Positions 1 through 8,078 of a DNA stretch of 27,314 bases are shown here, in pieces. The translations under genes and the position numbers were made by a program. The DNA lies in contig SVRB01000007.1 of assembly GCA_015065045.1 (NCBI GenBank), forward strand, positions 1 through 27,314. The letters are read 5' to 3'. The notes below the pieces were generated by a model. The model was not told where the DNA came from, did no database searches, and saw only the letters and a program-made list of their open reading frames with translations. This stretch comes from Oscillospiraceae bacterium. GTDB taxonomy: Bacteria > Bacillota > Clostridia > Oscillospirales > CAG-272. Positions within the stretch are counted from its first letter, which is position 1; the number at the start of each line of letters is the position of its first letter.

Positions 1-231
1 TTCGTTATAATAAGAGGGGTTTACAACACCGTTAGGGGTGTGGAATGCCATATTCTTGTTTTTGTAGCGTACAGTAAAGAGATCGAGACAACGGTCGGGA
101 AGTATTGTGAAATGAAGGTTTGCACCGTTCCAGATATCGATGGCTCTTGTACCTTCAGCCTTACCGCCTGAAAATTTGTATTCCCTTACGTCAAAAAGTT
201 GCATTCTGTTTCCAATATACTTGTTGTTCAT
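1..231 (-). CDS. DUF4432 / aldose 1-epimerase-like protein, N-terminal part (cut by window edge)
   Basis: Read on the minus strand, an ATG at 231 opens a frame that stays open for 77 codons to the window edge. A GAGGTG ribosome binding site lies just upstream. The protein begins MNNKYIGNRMQLFDVREYKF, followed by a segment with RAIDIWNGANLHFTILPDRC. The order 'GNxxQL... G.xRAIDxxNG..L.FTxLPDR..D' matches my memory of the start of the DUF4432 family, which has a galactose-mutarotase-like beta-sandwich fold and is thought to act on sugars. Substrate and function are not known from this fragment. The gene is divergent from the nusB operon and has its own promoter. The family call rests on about 70 residues, so it is moderate; the coding call is stronger because the codon pattern and ribosome binding site agree. 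Confidence 0.62.
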   Translation of the reverse strand, partial: MNNKYIGNRMQLFDVREYKFSGGKAEGTRAIDIWNGANLHFTILPDRCLDLFTVRYKNKNMAFHTPNGVVNPSYYNE

Positions 232-304
232 AGCACACCTCGTTTTTAATATTCGTGTTTTTTGTTGTCTTAAGAAATCTGCAAAAAACTTTACAGATAC
301 TATT

Positions 305-332
305 ATTATATCATATTTACACATTATTTCAA
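305..332 (-). promoter_or_regulatory. Sigma-A-type promoter for the DUF4432 gene
   Basis: On the minus strand, TTGAAA (327-332) is followed after 16 bases by TATAAT (305-310). A TGA directly before the -10 gives an extended -10. Transcription would start near 298, leaving a leader of roughly 65 bases before the ATG at 231. Confidence 0.7.
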
Positions 333-452
333 GAGATTACCAAAAAAATATCGTATAATTTACCGAATGAAATAACAAAAAGCTTTTGTTTGCAAAAACA
401 AGAGGGAGTATTCATTTTTAATGATAAAAGATGGTAAAATATTCAGTATTTG

Positions 453-481
453 TTGACTTTTTATGCATATATGTATATAAT
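453..481 (+). promoter_or_regulatory. Sigma-A-type promoter of the nusB-recN operon
   Basis: TTGACT (453-458), a 17-base spacer and TATAAT (476-481) give an almost perfect vegetative promoter. The expected start is near 488, about 50 bases before nusB. No other strong promoter or terminator is visible before recN ends, so this probably drives the whole operon. Confidence 0.85.
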
Positions 482-536
482 ATAAGATGTAATATTGTTT
501 ATAATTGTATTTATTAAATATTAAGGGGATTTACTT

Positions 537-947
537 ATGAGCAGAAGACAGGCTAGAGAAAACGTATTTTATCTTGTGTTTGAAGCACAGTTTCAAAAAC
601 AGGAGTGTAATTATGCAGAGTTGTTTCAGACAGCGCAGGAGATCGGAGTTGTAAAGCACGATGAATATACAGAGAAGGTATTCTTCGGTGTTATGTCTGA
701 GCTTGAAGCGATAGATAAGAAAATTGAGGAAAATGCAAAGGGATGGAAGCTCTCTCGTATATCGAAGGTTTCTATGGCTATTATGCGTATATGCGTTTAT
801 GAAATGCTTTACGTTGATGATGTGCCCTTCAACATTGCTATAAATGAGGCTGTTGAACTTGCTAAGAAGTTTGATTACGATAAGGCGCCTTCGTTTATTA
901 ACGGTGTTGTAAACAAAATAGCTGAGAATGAAGGATTGAAAAAATAA
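537..947 (+). CDS. nusB: Transcription antitermination protein NusB
   Basis: The 136-residue all-helical protein starts MSRRQARENVFYLVFEAQF, the usual NusB opening with its arginine-rich BoxA RNA-binding end. Its C-terminal half contains the conserved stretch around PFNIAINEAVELAKKF and ends SFINGVVNKIAE. NusB pairs with NusE (ribosomal protein S10) on BoxA of rRNA leaders and promotes antitermination. Length and motifs fit the family fully. The start has an AAGGGG ribosome binding site at about 8 bases. It is the first gene of the operon, and its stop overlaps the next start by one base (TAATG), so the two are probably translationally coupled. Confidence 0.96.
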   Translation: MSRRQARENVFYLVFEAQFQKQECNYAELFQTAQEIGVVKHDEYTEKVFFGVMSELEAIDKKIEENAKGWKLSRISKVSMAIMRICVYEMLYVDDVPFNIAINEAVELAKKFDYDKAPSFINGVVNKIAENEGLKK

Positions 948-1867
948 TGTCTGTGTTTCTCGGTATAGATACAAGTAATTACACTACCTCGATGGCGGTA
1001 TGTGATGAAAATGGTATTCTGTTGAATGAGAAAAAGCTTCTTGAGGTTAAAGAGGGTGAGAGAGGGCTCAGACAGAGTGATGCTGTTTTTGCTCACGTTA
1101 ATAATATTTCCGAGATCGCAGAACGAATCGGTAAGCACAATATAACAGCTATCGGTTGTTCTTCAAAGCCTCGCGATATTGAAGGTTCGTATATGCCTTG
1201 CTTTAAGGTTGGTGAGGCTGTCGCTGAAACTATGGGAAATATTCTCGGAATACCGGTGTTCAAGTTTTCTCATCAGACAGGACACGTAACAGCAGCCGCA
1301 TATTCAGCAGGTCGAATGGATTTACTGAATAGTGAGTTTAACGCCTTTCACGTGTCTGGCGGAACTACTGAGATATTGTATTGCAGCGGAAAATCCGGCA
1401 AGCTTGTGATTGAAAATATCGGCGGAACACTCGATTTGAACGCAGGTCAGGCAATAGACAGAACGGGTGTGCTACTCGGTGTAAAATTTCCGTGCGGTCC
1501 TGTGCTTGAGGAAATGTCAAAGATGGGTAAATTGCCCGAAACACCAAGCGTGTGTGTAAAGGGTCTTGAATGTAACCTGTCGGGACTTGAGAACAAGGTT
1601 CAAAAATTAAAGGATCTAAATACGGATCATAATGATATTGCTTTATATACCTTAAAGTTTGTTGAGAAGACACTTGATAAGCTGACTGCAAATTTAAGAA
1701 AAGAATATAATCTTCCGATTATTTTTGCAGGCGGGGTTATGAGTAACGAAATGATAAAGAAGAGTTTATCTAAGTATAAGAATACTTATTTTGCAGACAG
1801 AGCACTTTCTGCTGATAACGCGGCAGGGGTTGCTTTGATGACGAGAGAAAGATTTTTTGACAGATAA
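947..1867 (+). CDS. Kae1/TsaD-like paralogue ('peptidase M22' family)
   Basis: The 306-residue protein has an ASKHA fold start (FLGIDTSNYTTSMAV). It also has a metal-site motif H109-x3-H113 (SHQTGH), a TsaD-like block GGTLDLNAGQAIDRTG near 159-174, AGGVMSN near 261-267, and a final SADNAAG whose D290 matches the third TsaD metal ligand. TsaD transfers the threonylcarbamoyl group to tRNA A37; proteins of this shorter branch are usually annotated as M22 peptidase or glycoprotease homologues without a proven role. It is shorter than a typical TsaD of about 340 residues, and the HxxxH context differs from the usual NHLxGH. It sits where folD lies in Bacillus subtilis. True TsaD cannot be excluded, but I expect a separate tsaD elsewhere. 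Confidence 0.8.
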   Translation: MSVFLGIDTSNYTTSMAVCDENGILLNEKKLLEVKEGERGLRQSDAVFAHVNNISEIAERIGKHNITAIGCSSKPRDIEGSYMPCFKVGEAVAETMGNILGIPVFKFSHQTGHVTAAAYSAGRMDLLNSEFNAFHVSGGTTEILYCSGKSGKLVIENIGGTLDLNAGQAIDRTGVLLGVKFPCGPVLEEMSKMGKLPETPSVCVKGLECNLSGLENKVQKLKDLNTDHNDIALYTLKFVEKTLDKLTANLRKEYNLPIIFAGGVMSNEMIKKSLSKYKNTYFADRALSADNAAGVALMTRERFFDR

Positions 1868-1900
1868 AAATAATGAGTGATAAGAAAGCGAGGGAAAGCG

Positions 1901-3121
1901 TTGGCTGAAGAAACAAGAAGAGTGCTAACTGTATCGCAGGTAAATGAATATATAAAAACTGTGATCGAGGGTCAGCCTGTTCTTCGCAGTATATATATTA
2001 AAGGCGAAATATCGAACTTTACAAACCATTATAAGACGGGACATTTTTATTTTACACTGAAGGATGACGGTGGAATAATACAGACCGTTATGTTCAAGGG
2101 CAGTGCAGATAAGCTTAAATTTGTGCCCGAAAACGGTATGAAGGTAATAGCTCACGGAAAGATCTCGTCTTACGTAAAAAGCGGTCAATACCAGCTTTAT
2201 GCCGACGATATGGAGCCCGACGGAATCGGCGCTTTGTATATTGCATACGAGCAGCTGAAGGCTAAGCTCGAAAAAGAAGGTTTGTTTGACGTAAGATATA
2301 AAAAGCCTTTGCCGAAGATACCGAAGCGAATAGGTATTATTACCTCTCCTACGGGCGCGGCAATAAGAGATATAATAAATATTTTAGGCAGAAGATTTCC
2401 GTTTGCCGAAGGTTTATTGTATCCCGCGCTTGTACAAGGCGACGGAGCTCCAAAGCAGCTCATTGCCGGTGTAAAGTATTTCAATGAAAAGTCGAACGTT
2501 GACGTTATTATAATTGGACGCGGCGGCGGTTCTATAGAGGATCTCTGGGGATTTAACGATGAAGGTCTTGCAAGAGAGATATTTGCATCGAGAATTCCGG
2601 TTATATCTGCTGTGGGACATGAGACCGATTTTACGATATGCGATTTTGTTTCTGATAGACGAGCTCCGACGCCGTCGGCTGCAGCTGAGCTTGCAGTTCC
2701 GGAAACAATGGAGCTTAAGCAGAAGATATTAAATATTATCGGCAGAATGGATATGCTGATAATGCATAATATAAAAAACCGCCGACAGAGACTCGGCGAG
2801 CTTGCAGATAAGAGGGTGCTAAACAGCCCTGATTTTATAGTTGATGACAGAAGACTTCATCTTATGAATCTTGACGCAAGAATAGAGAACGGTATGAAAT
2901 ATACCGTAAGCTTAAAGAAAGAACAGTTTGCAAGACATATTTCAAAGCTTGAGGCTTTAAATCCCATGTCGGTAATATCGCGTGGATATTCGGCTGTATT
3001 CTCGGATGATGGAAAACTCATAAAGAGTGTAGATCAGCTTGAGGTAGGAGACAGATTTAACTTTAAGACCGTTGATGGCAGTGTATCGGCGGAAGTGAAA
3101 GGAAAAATTAAAAATGGATAA
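1901..3121 (+). CDS. xseA: Exodeoxyribonuclease VII large subunit
   Basis: XseA is the catalytic subunit of exonuclease VII, which degrades single-stranded DNA from both ends. The 406-residue protein has an N-terminal OB fold (LTVSQVNEYIK, then KGEISNFTNH and GHFYFTLKD). The catalytic core contains GIITSPTGAAIRDI, VIIIGRGGGSIEDLWGFND and SAVGHETDFTICDFVSDRRA, followed by TPSAAAELA and a coiled-coil region. I choose the TTG at 1901 because AGCGAGGG lies at the right distance (1887-1894) and the product then starts MAEETRRVLTVSQ, as in relatives. An in-frame GTG at 1877 adds eight residues but has no ribosome binding site. The end overlaps xseB by 8 bases. Confidence 0.95.
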   Translation: MAEETRRVLTVSQVNEYIKTVIEGQPVLRSIYIKGEISNFTNHYKTGHFYFTLKDDGGIIQTVMFKGSADKLKFVPENGMKVIAHGKISSYVKSGQYQLYADDMEPDGIGALYIAYEQLKAKLEKEGLFDVRYKKPLPKIPKRIGIITSPTGAAIRDIINILGRRFPFAEGLLYPALVQGDGAPKQLIAGVKYFNEKSNVDVIIIGRGGGSIEDLWGFNDEGLAREIFASRIPVISAVGHETDFTICDFVSDRRAPTPSAAAELAVPETMELKQKILNIIGRMDMLIMHNIKNRRQRLGELADKRVLNSPDFIVDDRRLHLMNLDARIENGMKYTVSLKKEQFARHISKLEALNPMSVISRGYSAVFSDDGKLIKSVDQLEVGDRFNFKTVDGSVSAEVKGKIKNG

Positions 3122-3356
3122 GCTTGAAAATAAGATTACTTTTGAAGAAGCGTTGGCAAGACTTGAGGAAATCGTGAGAATGTTGGAAAGCGGTTCAGCG
3201 CCCCTTGATAAATCATTGGAGCTTTTTGAAGAGGGCGTGAAGCTTGTAAAAATGTGTAATTCACAGCTTGATAACGTTGAACAGAGAATTAAGATATTGT
3301 CTAAGGGAGACAATGGAGAAATGGTTGAAAAAGATTTTGTCGGAGGAGAAGCATGA
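3114..3356 (+). CDS. xseB: Exodeoxyribonuclease VII small subunit
   Basis: This 80-residue, acidic, two-helix protein contains the XseB hallmark pattern: TFEEALARLEEIVRMLESG, then PLDKSLELFEEGVKLVKMC. Several XseB copies coat the coiled-coil stalk of XseA to form the active exonuclease. Length is normal for the family. It overlaps xseA by 8 bases and ispA by 4 (ATGA), an arrangement that helps keep subunit levels linked. Confidence 0.95.
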   Translation: MDKLENKITFEEALARLEEIVRMLESGSAPLDKSLELFEEGVKLVKMCNSQLDNVEQRIKILSKGDNGEMVEKDFVGGEA

Positions 3357-4231
3357 GTTTTAAGGAGCTTTTAAAGTCCGATCTTGAAATTATTGAAAGA
3401 GAACTTGAAAAGTATTTCGAAGTAAAGGACGAAGCATTTCCTCATTTGTTTGAGTCTATGAAGTATACGACGATGGCAGGCGGCAAGAGAATCAGAGCTT
3501 TTCTTGTGATGATGTTTGCGAGATTGTCAGGCGGAAGCGTGGAAGCGGCTATTCCTTTTGCTTGCGCTATTGAAATGATTCAGGCGTATACACTTATTCA
3601 CGATGATCTTCCTTGTATGGATGATGACGATATGAGACGAGGAAAGCCCTCTAATCATATTGTTTTCGGAGAAGCGCAGGCGCTTTTGGCAGGTGACGCA
3701 TTGCTTACTTATGCTTTTGAGGTTTGTGCTGATAACAAGCACGTATCTCCCTCTAACATAACAAAGGCAGTATCTATACTCGCAAAGTGCATCGGTGCTT
3801 GCGGCACGGTTGGCGGACAGGTTCTTGACCTTGAGGGTGAGAAGAGAAAGCTAACCAAGGAAGAGTTATACCACGTACATGATCTGAAAACAAGTGCTCT
3901 TATTCAGGCATCGGCGTTGCTTGGTTGTTGTACGTCAGACAAGGGCAGAGAATATTTTGACGTTGCAAAAAAATACGGACACAATATCGGCATTGCTTTT
4001 CAGGTGATAGACGATATTCTTGACGTAATAAGCGATGAAGAAACATTGGGTAAGCCTATCGGAAGCGATGCCGAAAGCAATAAGACTACATTTTTGGATT
4101 TCTATTCGATAGAAGATGCGAAAAAATATGCAGAAGCTATTACCGAAGAAGCGTGTAACGGCTTAGGTGACGGCGACTCTGCCAAGGTTTTGAAAGAACT
4201 TGCATATTACTTACTTGAAAGAACGAACTAA
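3353..4231 (+). CDS. ispA: Polyprenyl diphosphate synthase, farnesyl diphosphate synthase type
   Basis: IspA condenses dimethylallyl and isopentenyl diphosphates into geranyl and farnesyl diphosphate, precursors of undecaprenyl carrier lipid and quinones. The 292-residue protein has GGKRIRA near residue 43. The first aspartate-rich motif, DDLPCMDDDDMRRG, begins at D84 and carries the bacterial-type insertion. The second, DDILD, begins at D220. A tyrosine five residues before the first motif fits a short-chain (C15) product, though product length is an inference. In B. subtilis dxs follows ispA; here tlyA follows directly. ATGA overlap with xseB implies coupled translation. Confidence 0.93.
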   Translation: MSFKELLKSDLEIIERELEKYFEVKDEAFPHLFESMKYTTMAGGKRIRAFLVMMFARLSGGSVEAAIPFACAIEMIQAYTLIHDDLPCMDDDDMRRGKPSNHIVFGEAQALLAGDALLTYAFEVCADNKHVSPSNITKAVSILAKCIGACGTVGGQVLDLEGEKRKLTKEELYHVHDLKTSALIQASALLGCCTSDKGREYFDVAKKYGHNIGIAFQVIDDILDVISDEETLGKPIGSDAESNKTTFLDFYSIEDAKKYAEAITEEACNGLGDGDSAKVLKELAYYLLERTN

Positions 4232-4233
4232 AG

Positions 4234-4965
4234 ATGCGTTTTGATATATTTTTAACAGAGAATAATTATTTTGAAAGCAGAAAGAAATCCTCAGATGCGA
4301 TAAAGTCCGGATGGGTTTACGTGGACGGCAAATGTGTTACAAAGCCATCTTATGAGATTAACGGTGACGTTATGATCGAAATAAAGGGTGATGTTTGCAA
4401 GTACGTAGGCAGAGGCGGACTTAAGCTTGAAAAGGCTATCGAGGAGTTTTTGATCGATACAACGGACAAAGTTTGTGTTGATATAGGCTCATCAACGGGC
4501 GGTTTTACCGATTGTCTTTTGCAGAACGGAGCAAAGAAAGTTTATGCTGTTGATTCGGGTAGAGATCAGCTCCATACGAGCTTACGAAACGATGAACGTG
4601 TTGTTTGTATGGAGGGCTTTAATGCAAGATACCTTACGGACGAGGATATCGGAGAAAAATGTGATCTTGCAGTAATGGACGTTTCTTTTATATCACAGAC
4701 ATTGCTTTATGATGCTGTTTCCAAGGTGTTAAAGGACGGCGGTCTTTTCGTATCCCTTGTAAAGCCTCAGTTTGAGGCAGGAAAAAGCGGAATCGGTAAG
4801 AACGGTATTGTGAAGGACGAAAAGGTCAGAAGATCGGTATGTGAAAAAATTAAAGAATGTGCAAAAATATACGGTCTTGAAAACGTATCGATAATAGATT
4901 CTCCCATTCTCGGAGGAGACGGAAATAAGGAATTTTTGGCACTATTTAAATATACAGAAAAATAA
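4234..4965 (+). CDS. tlyA: TlyA-family rRNA (cytidine-2'-O)-methyltransferase
   Basis: The 243-residue protein has an N-terminal S4 RNA-binding domain (about 1-60, ending KYVGRGGLKLEKA) and a Rossmann methyltransferase domain. The SAM-binding motif VDIGSSTGGFTDCL lies near residues 82-95. MDVSFIS and VKPQFEAGK supply the aspartate and lysine that, with the lysine near 64, resemble the K-D-K-E tetrad of 2'-O-methyltransferases. TlyA proteins methylate cytidines of 16S and 23S rRNA; some were once called hemolysins. It starts two bases after ispA with only a weak ribosome binding site, so it probably depends on reinitiating ribosomes. Confidence 0.92.
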   Translation: MRFDIFLTENNYFESRKKSSDAIKSGWVYVDGKCVTKPSYEINGDVMIEIKGDVCKYVGRGGLKLEKAIEEFLIDTTDKVCVDIGSSTGGFTDCLLQNGAKKVYAVDSGRDQLHTSLRNDERVVCMEGFNARYLTDEDIGEKCDLAVMDVSFISQTLLYDAVSKVLKDGGLFVSLVKPQFEAGKSGIGKNGIVKDEKVRRSVCEKIKECAKIYGLENVSIIDSPILGGDGNKEFLALFKYTEK

Positions 4966-4979
4966 ATCGGAGAAAATTT

Positions 4980-5831
4980 ATGAAAAGAATCGCTTTGGTT
5001 ATGAAGTCCGATATAGCAGAAGGGCTTGCTTTGGCGCTGAAAACAGTTCAAATACTTCTCGGTTATGGATGTACTCTTTATATAAAAGAGACTGAAAGAA
5101 ATATTATAGGAGAATATGACAACTTAGAATACAGAGACGAGCTTCATTTATTTGATGATGCAGAATGTGTTGTTGTTCTTGGCGGAGACGGTACGATAAT
5201 GCGTACAGCGCACAAGACGAGATTGCCTATACTCGGCGTAAATCTTGGCAGAATAGGTTATCTTGCAGAGCTCGAACCCGATGAGCTGCATTTACTCAAA
5301 GAGCTTGTTAATGATAACTTCGTTACAGAAAACAGAATGATGCTCGAATATTCGGTCGAAAAAGACGGCAAGTGCATAGGCTATGATTCGCCTGTTATGA
5401 ATGAGATCGTTTTATCTAAGGGCGGTTATTCGGTAATGCCCGAAATAGAGCTTATATGTAACAACGAAGAGGTTGGAAAATATTTTGCCGACGGACTTAT
5501 TTGCGCAACACCTACGGGATCAACAGCTTACTCTCTTTCGGCGGGCGGCTCTATAGTTGATCCGGGAATGGAATGCTTTTGCATAACACAGGTATGCCCA
5601 CAGTCGTTTTATGCCAAGCCTCTTGTTTTTGGCGGAGACTCTGTTTTGAAGTTCAAAAAGGGCAAGAGAGGCCACGGACGTCTTCATCTTGTGGCTGATG
5701 GTGATCTTATTACAGAGATTGAAGATAATGATTTGGTAACCGTTAAAAAAAGCGATATAAAGACTACATTGATCAAGGTTAAGAAAAATAATTTTTACAG
5801 CGTTATGCGCAGTAAGATGACTGAAATATAA
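4980..5831 (+). CDS. nadK: NAD kinase
   Basis: NadK phosphorylates NAD to NADP, using ATP or polyphosphate. The 283-residue protein has the diagnostic GGDGT at 68-72, followed by LPILGVNLGRIGYLAEL, and the second family motif ATPTGSTAYSLSAGGSIVDP. A CGGAG ribosome binding site precedes the ATG. The normally conserved C-P-H-S segment reads CPQSFYAKP here, a mild variation. Its place between tlyA and argR is common in Clostridia, whereas B. subtilis has nadK elsewhere. Confidence 0.95.
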   Translation: MKRIALVMKSDIAEGLALALKTVQILLGYGCTLYIKETERNIIGEYDNLEYRDELHLFDDAECVVVLGGDGTIMRTAHKTRLPILGVNLGRIGYLAELEPDELHLLKELVNDNFVTENRMMLEYSVEKDGKCIGYDSPVMNEIVLSKGGYSVMPEIELICNNEEVGKYFADGLICATPTGSTAYSLSAGGSIVDPGMECFCITQVCPQSFYAKPLVFGGDSVLKFKKGKRGHGRLHLVADGDLITEIEDNDLVTVKKSDIKTTLIKVKKNNFYSVMRSKMTEI

Positions 5832-5850
5832 CTTATACGGGAGTTTATAA

Positions 5851-6306
5851 ATGAAGAAGAACAGACAAAACAAGATAATTGAGCTTATAAATAAATATTG
5901 CATTGAGACTCAGGATGCTCTTATCGAGAAGCTTAAGGAAGAAGGTTTTGAGGTTACTCAGGCTACAGCTTCAAGAGATATAAGAGAACTTAACTTGGTT
6001 AAGGTGTCTGTGGACGGCAATACGTATAAATACGCAGAGTCGCCCAAGGATGATATGAAAATATCAGTGAAATACAAGAATATATTAAAAGAGACTCTCG
6101 TGAGTGTTGACTATGCTTGTAATACTATGGTGCTTAAAACATACTCAGGTATGGCGCAGGCTGCTGCAGCTGCAATAGATAATATGGGATGGAATGAGAT
6201 TGTCGGCTCTGTTGCAGGTGACGATACCATTCTTATCGTTATGAGAAGCGACGAGAGCGCAAAGGAATTTTATTCTAAATTTAACGGACTTATCGGGAAA
6301 AAATAA
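5851..6306 (+). CDS. argR: Arginine repressor ArgR/AhrC
   Basis: The 151-residue regulator has an N-terminal winged helix with the recognition-helix motif TASRDIRELNLVK (about 39-51). Its C-terminal oligomerisation and arginine-binding domain contains AGDDTILIVMRS. As a hexamer with bound arginine it represses arginine biosynthesis and often activates catabolism. Length and motifs are standard. It lies between nadK and recN, the usual place in Bacillota; no ARG box or arginine gene is apparent nearby. GGGAG gives the ribosome binding site, 19 bases after nadK. Confidence 0.95.
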   Translation: MKKNRQNKIIELINKYCIETQDALIEKLKEEGFEVTQATASRDIRELNLVKVSVDGNTYKYAESPKDDMKISVKYKNILKETLVSVDYACNTMVLKTYSGMAQAAAAAIDNMGWNEIVGSVAGDDTILIVMRSDESAKEFYSKFNGLIGKK

Positions 6307-6327
6307 AAACAAAAGAGGGAATAAAAT

Positions 6328-8007
6328 ATGTTATCCTCATTACACATAGAAAATATAGCCGTAATACGTTCGGTGGATATAGATCTTACTAAGGGTTTTA
6401 CCGTTTTAACTGGTGAAACAGGTGCCGGTAAGTCAATAATAATTGATTCTATAAATTTCTTGCTTGGTAACAAAACAGGAAAGGATCTTATAAGAAACGG
6501 CGAAAAGAATGCCCTTGTTTCTGCTATGTTTACCGATATCGGAAAGGAAACTTCCGATAAACTTGACGAACTTGGATTGTCACCTGACGAAAACGGAGAA
6601 TTGTTTTTGCAGAGAACGTTAAATTCCGACGGCAAAACGCAGATAAAGATAAACGGAAGAACCGTTCCCGCATCTATTCTCAGAGAAGCGGCAGGACTGC
6701 TTATAAATATACACGGTCAGCACGATAGTAAATCCTTGCTTGAGTCGAAGTATCATATAGATCTACTTGACTCGTATGCTGATAACGGAGCTTATCTTGA
6801 CGAATACTCAAAGTATTATGAAAAAATGAATGATATTACGTCAAGTATAAAGTCGCTTGTTATAAGCGAAGGAGAAAAACAAAGACTTACTGAGATCTTA
6901 TCTTTTCAGATTAAGGATATAGACAGCGCAAAGCTTAGAACAGGCGAGGAAGACGAGCTTATTGCAAGGGAAGCTGTTTTACGTAACAGCGAGCATATAT
7001 CAAAACAGATTAGATTTTGTTATAAGGCTTTATGTTCAAACGAAAAGGGTGTAACCGCAGCTACACTTGCAAGAAAATCTGCAGATGCTCTATCTTCAAT
7101 TTCCGACGTATTGCCCGAGCTTAAGGAATATTCGGATAAATTGAATAATTTTGCTTATGAGATGGAAGAGATAGCTGTCAGTGCGAAGGAGCTTGCGGGA
7201 GACGTAAGTCTTGATCCTCTGATAGAATTAAACGAGGTTCAAAGCAGACTCGACGTTATTCATAAGTTAAAGAGAAAGTACGGATCAACTGTCGAAGAGA
7301 TACTCGAATACAGAGAAAAAAGGGTAGAAGAGCTTGAAAATATCTCAAAAAGCGAAGAAAAGATAGAAGAACTCAAAAGAGAGCTATGCGAGGTAGAAAA
7401 GAAAGCAGCTGAAATTTGCTCTGTTATAACGCATAGAAGAAAAGAAAAGGCTGAGATTTTGGAAAATCAGGTGTGCGAGTGTCTTGGTTTTCTTGAAATG
7501 CCTAAGGTTAGGTTCAAGGTTGAACTTACCCCTCTTTCCAAATATTCATCAAAGGGTAAGGATGACGTTGTTTTTATGTTGTCCGCAAATATGGGAGAAC
7601 CGCTGAAGCCCTTGTCTAAGATCGCATCGGGCGGTGAATTATCGAGAATTATGCTTTCTATAAAGAGTGTGCTTCGCGAAAAGGAAAGTACGGGAACTGT
7701 GATATTTGATGAGGTTGATGCAGGTGTTTCAGGAAAGACCTCACAGAAGATCGGTATAAAATTAAAGCAAACGTCGGAAAGCTGTCAGGTTATCTGTATT
7801 ACTCATTCGGCGCAGATTGCCGCATTGTCGGATGAACATTTGTTTATTTCGAAGGCGGAAAATGAGGGCAGGGTTGAAACAAAGGTGAAGGTGCTTGATT
7901 ATGAATCAAGAGTCAACGAGCTCGCAAGAATTATGGGTGGACAGGATATTACGAAGGTTTTATTATCGAGTGCAAAAGAGCTTCTTGATACCTCGAAAAA
8001 ATATTGA
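6328..8007 (+). CDS. recN: DNA repair protein RecN
   Basis: RecN is an SMC-like ATPase that gathers and tethers DNA double-strand breaks for recombination. The 559-residue protein shows Walker A GETGAGKS (29-36), QHDSKSLL, a long central coiled coil rich in Glu and Lys (about 150-380), the ABC signature KIASGGELSRIMLS, and Walker B VIFDEVDAGVSG. All key motifs are intact and length is typical. It appears to be the last gene of the nusB operon. In sporulating Bacillota spoIVB and spo0A often follow recN; murB follows here. Confidence 0.96.
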   Translation: MLSSLHIENIAVIRSVDIDLTKGFTVLTGETGAGKSIIIDSINFLLGNKTGKDLIRNGEKNALVSAMFTDIGKETSDKLDELGLSPDENGELFLQRTLNSDGKTQIKINGRTVPASILREAAGLLINIHGQHDSKSLLESKYHIDLLDSYADNGAYLDEYSKYYEKMNDITSSIKSLVISEGEKQRLTEILSFQIKDIDSAKLRTGEEDELIAREAVLRNSEHISKQIRFCYKALCSNEKGVTAATLARKSADALSSISDVLPELKEYSDKLNNFAYEMEEIAVSAKELAGDVSLDPLIELNEVQSRLDVIHKLKRKYGSTVEEILEYREKRVEELENISKSEEKIEELKRELCEVEKKAAEICSVITHRRKEKAEILENQVCECLGFLEMPKVRFKVELTPLSKYSSKGKDDVVFMLSANMGEPLKPLSKIASGGELSRIMLSIKSVLREKESTGTVIFDEVDAGVSGKTSQKIGIKLKQTSESCQVICITHSAQIAALSDEHLFISKAENEGRVETKVKVLDYESRVNELARIMGGQDITKVLLSSAKELLDTSKKY

Positions 8008-8033
8008 ATGTGATTTATGTTCGGTTTTAGTCA

Positions 8034-8039
8034 TATAAT
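8034..8039 (+). promoter_or_regulatory. Possible -10 element upstream of murB
   Basis: A perfect TATAAT lies 40 bases before the murB ATG, in the 71-base gap after recN. No good -35 sits at the right distance (TTGAAT at 8004-8009 is 24 bases away) and there is no TG extension. No terminator follows recN, so murB may also be reached by readthrough. Confidence 0.35.
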
Positions 8040-8078
8040 AATTGTATATACAAAAATAGACAGAAAGGAGATTTTTTG

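Larger units (their letters stand above)
232..536. other. Divergent intergenic region between the DUF4432 gene and nusB
   Basis: This 305-base AT-rich gap holds no convincing gene. It contains two outward-facing promoters (305-332 on the minus strand, 453-481 on the plus strand). Between them, near 387-402, is a small inverted repeat, TTGTTT and AAACAA separated by four bases, too short to call as a site. Short open frames here have no ribosome binding site and low-complexity sequence. Confidence 0.6.

Noticed and set aside
140..437. Short plus-strand frames in the divergent region before nusB
   Set aside because: They lack ribosome binding sites, overlap the DUF4432 gene or its promoter, and encode low-complexity sequence.
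531..974. A 147-codon open frame on the minus strand opposite nusB
   Set aside because: It mirrors nusB, has no ribosome binding site or recognisable motif, and its composition is that of an antisense shadow.
1873..1908. Short ATG frame overlapping the xseA start
   Set aside because: It gives only 11 codons in another frame and has no ribosome binding site; a leader peptide is not supported.
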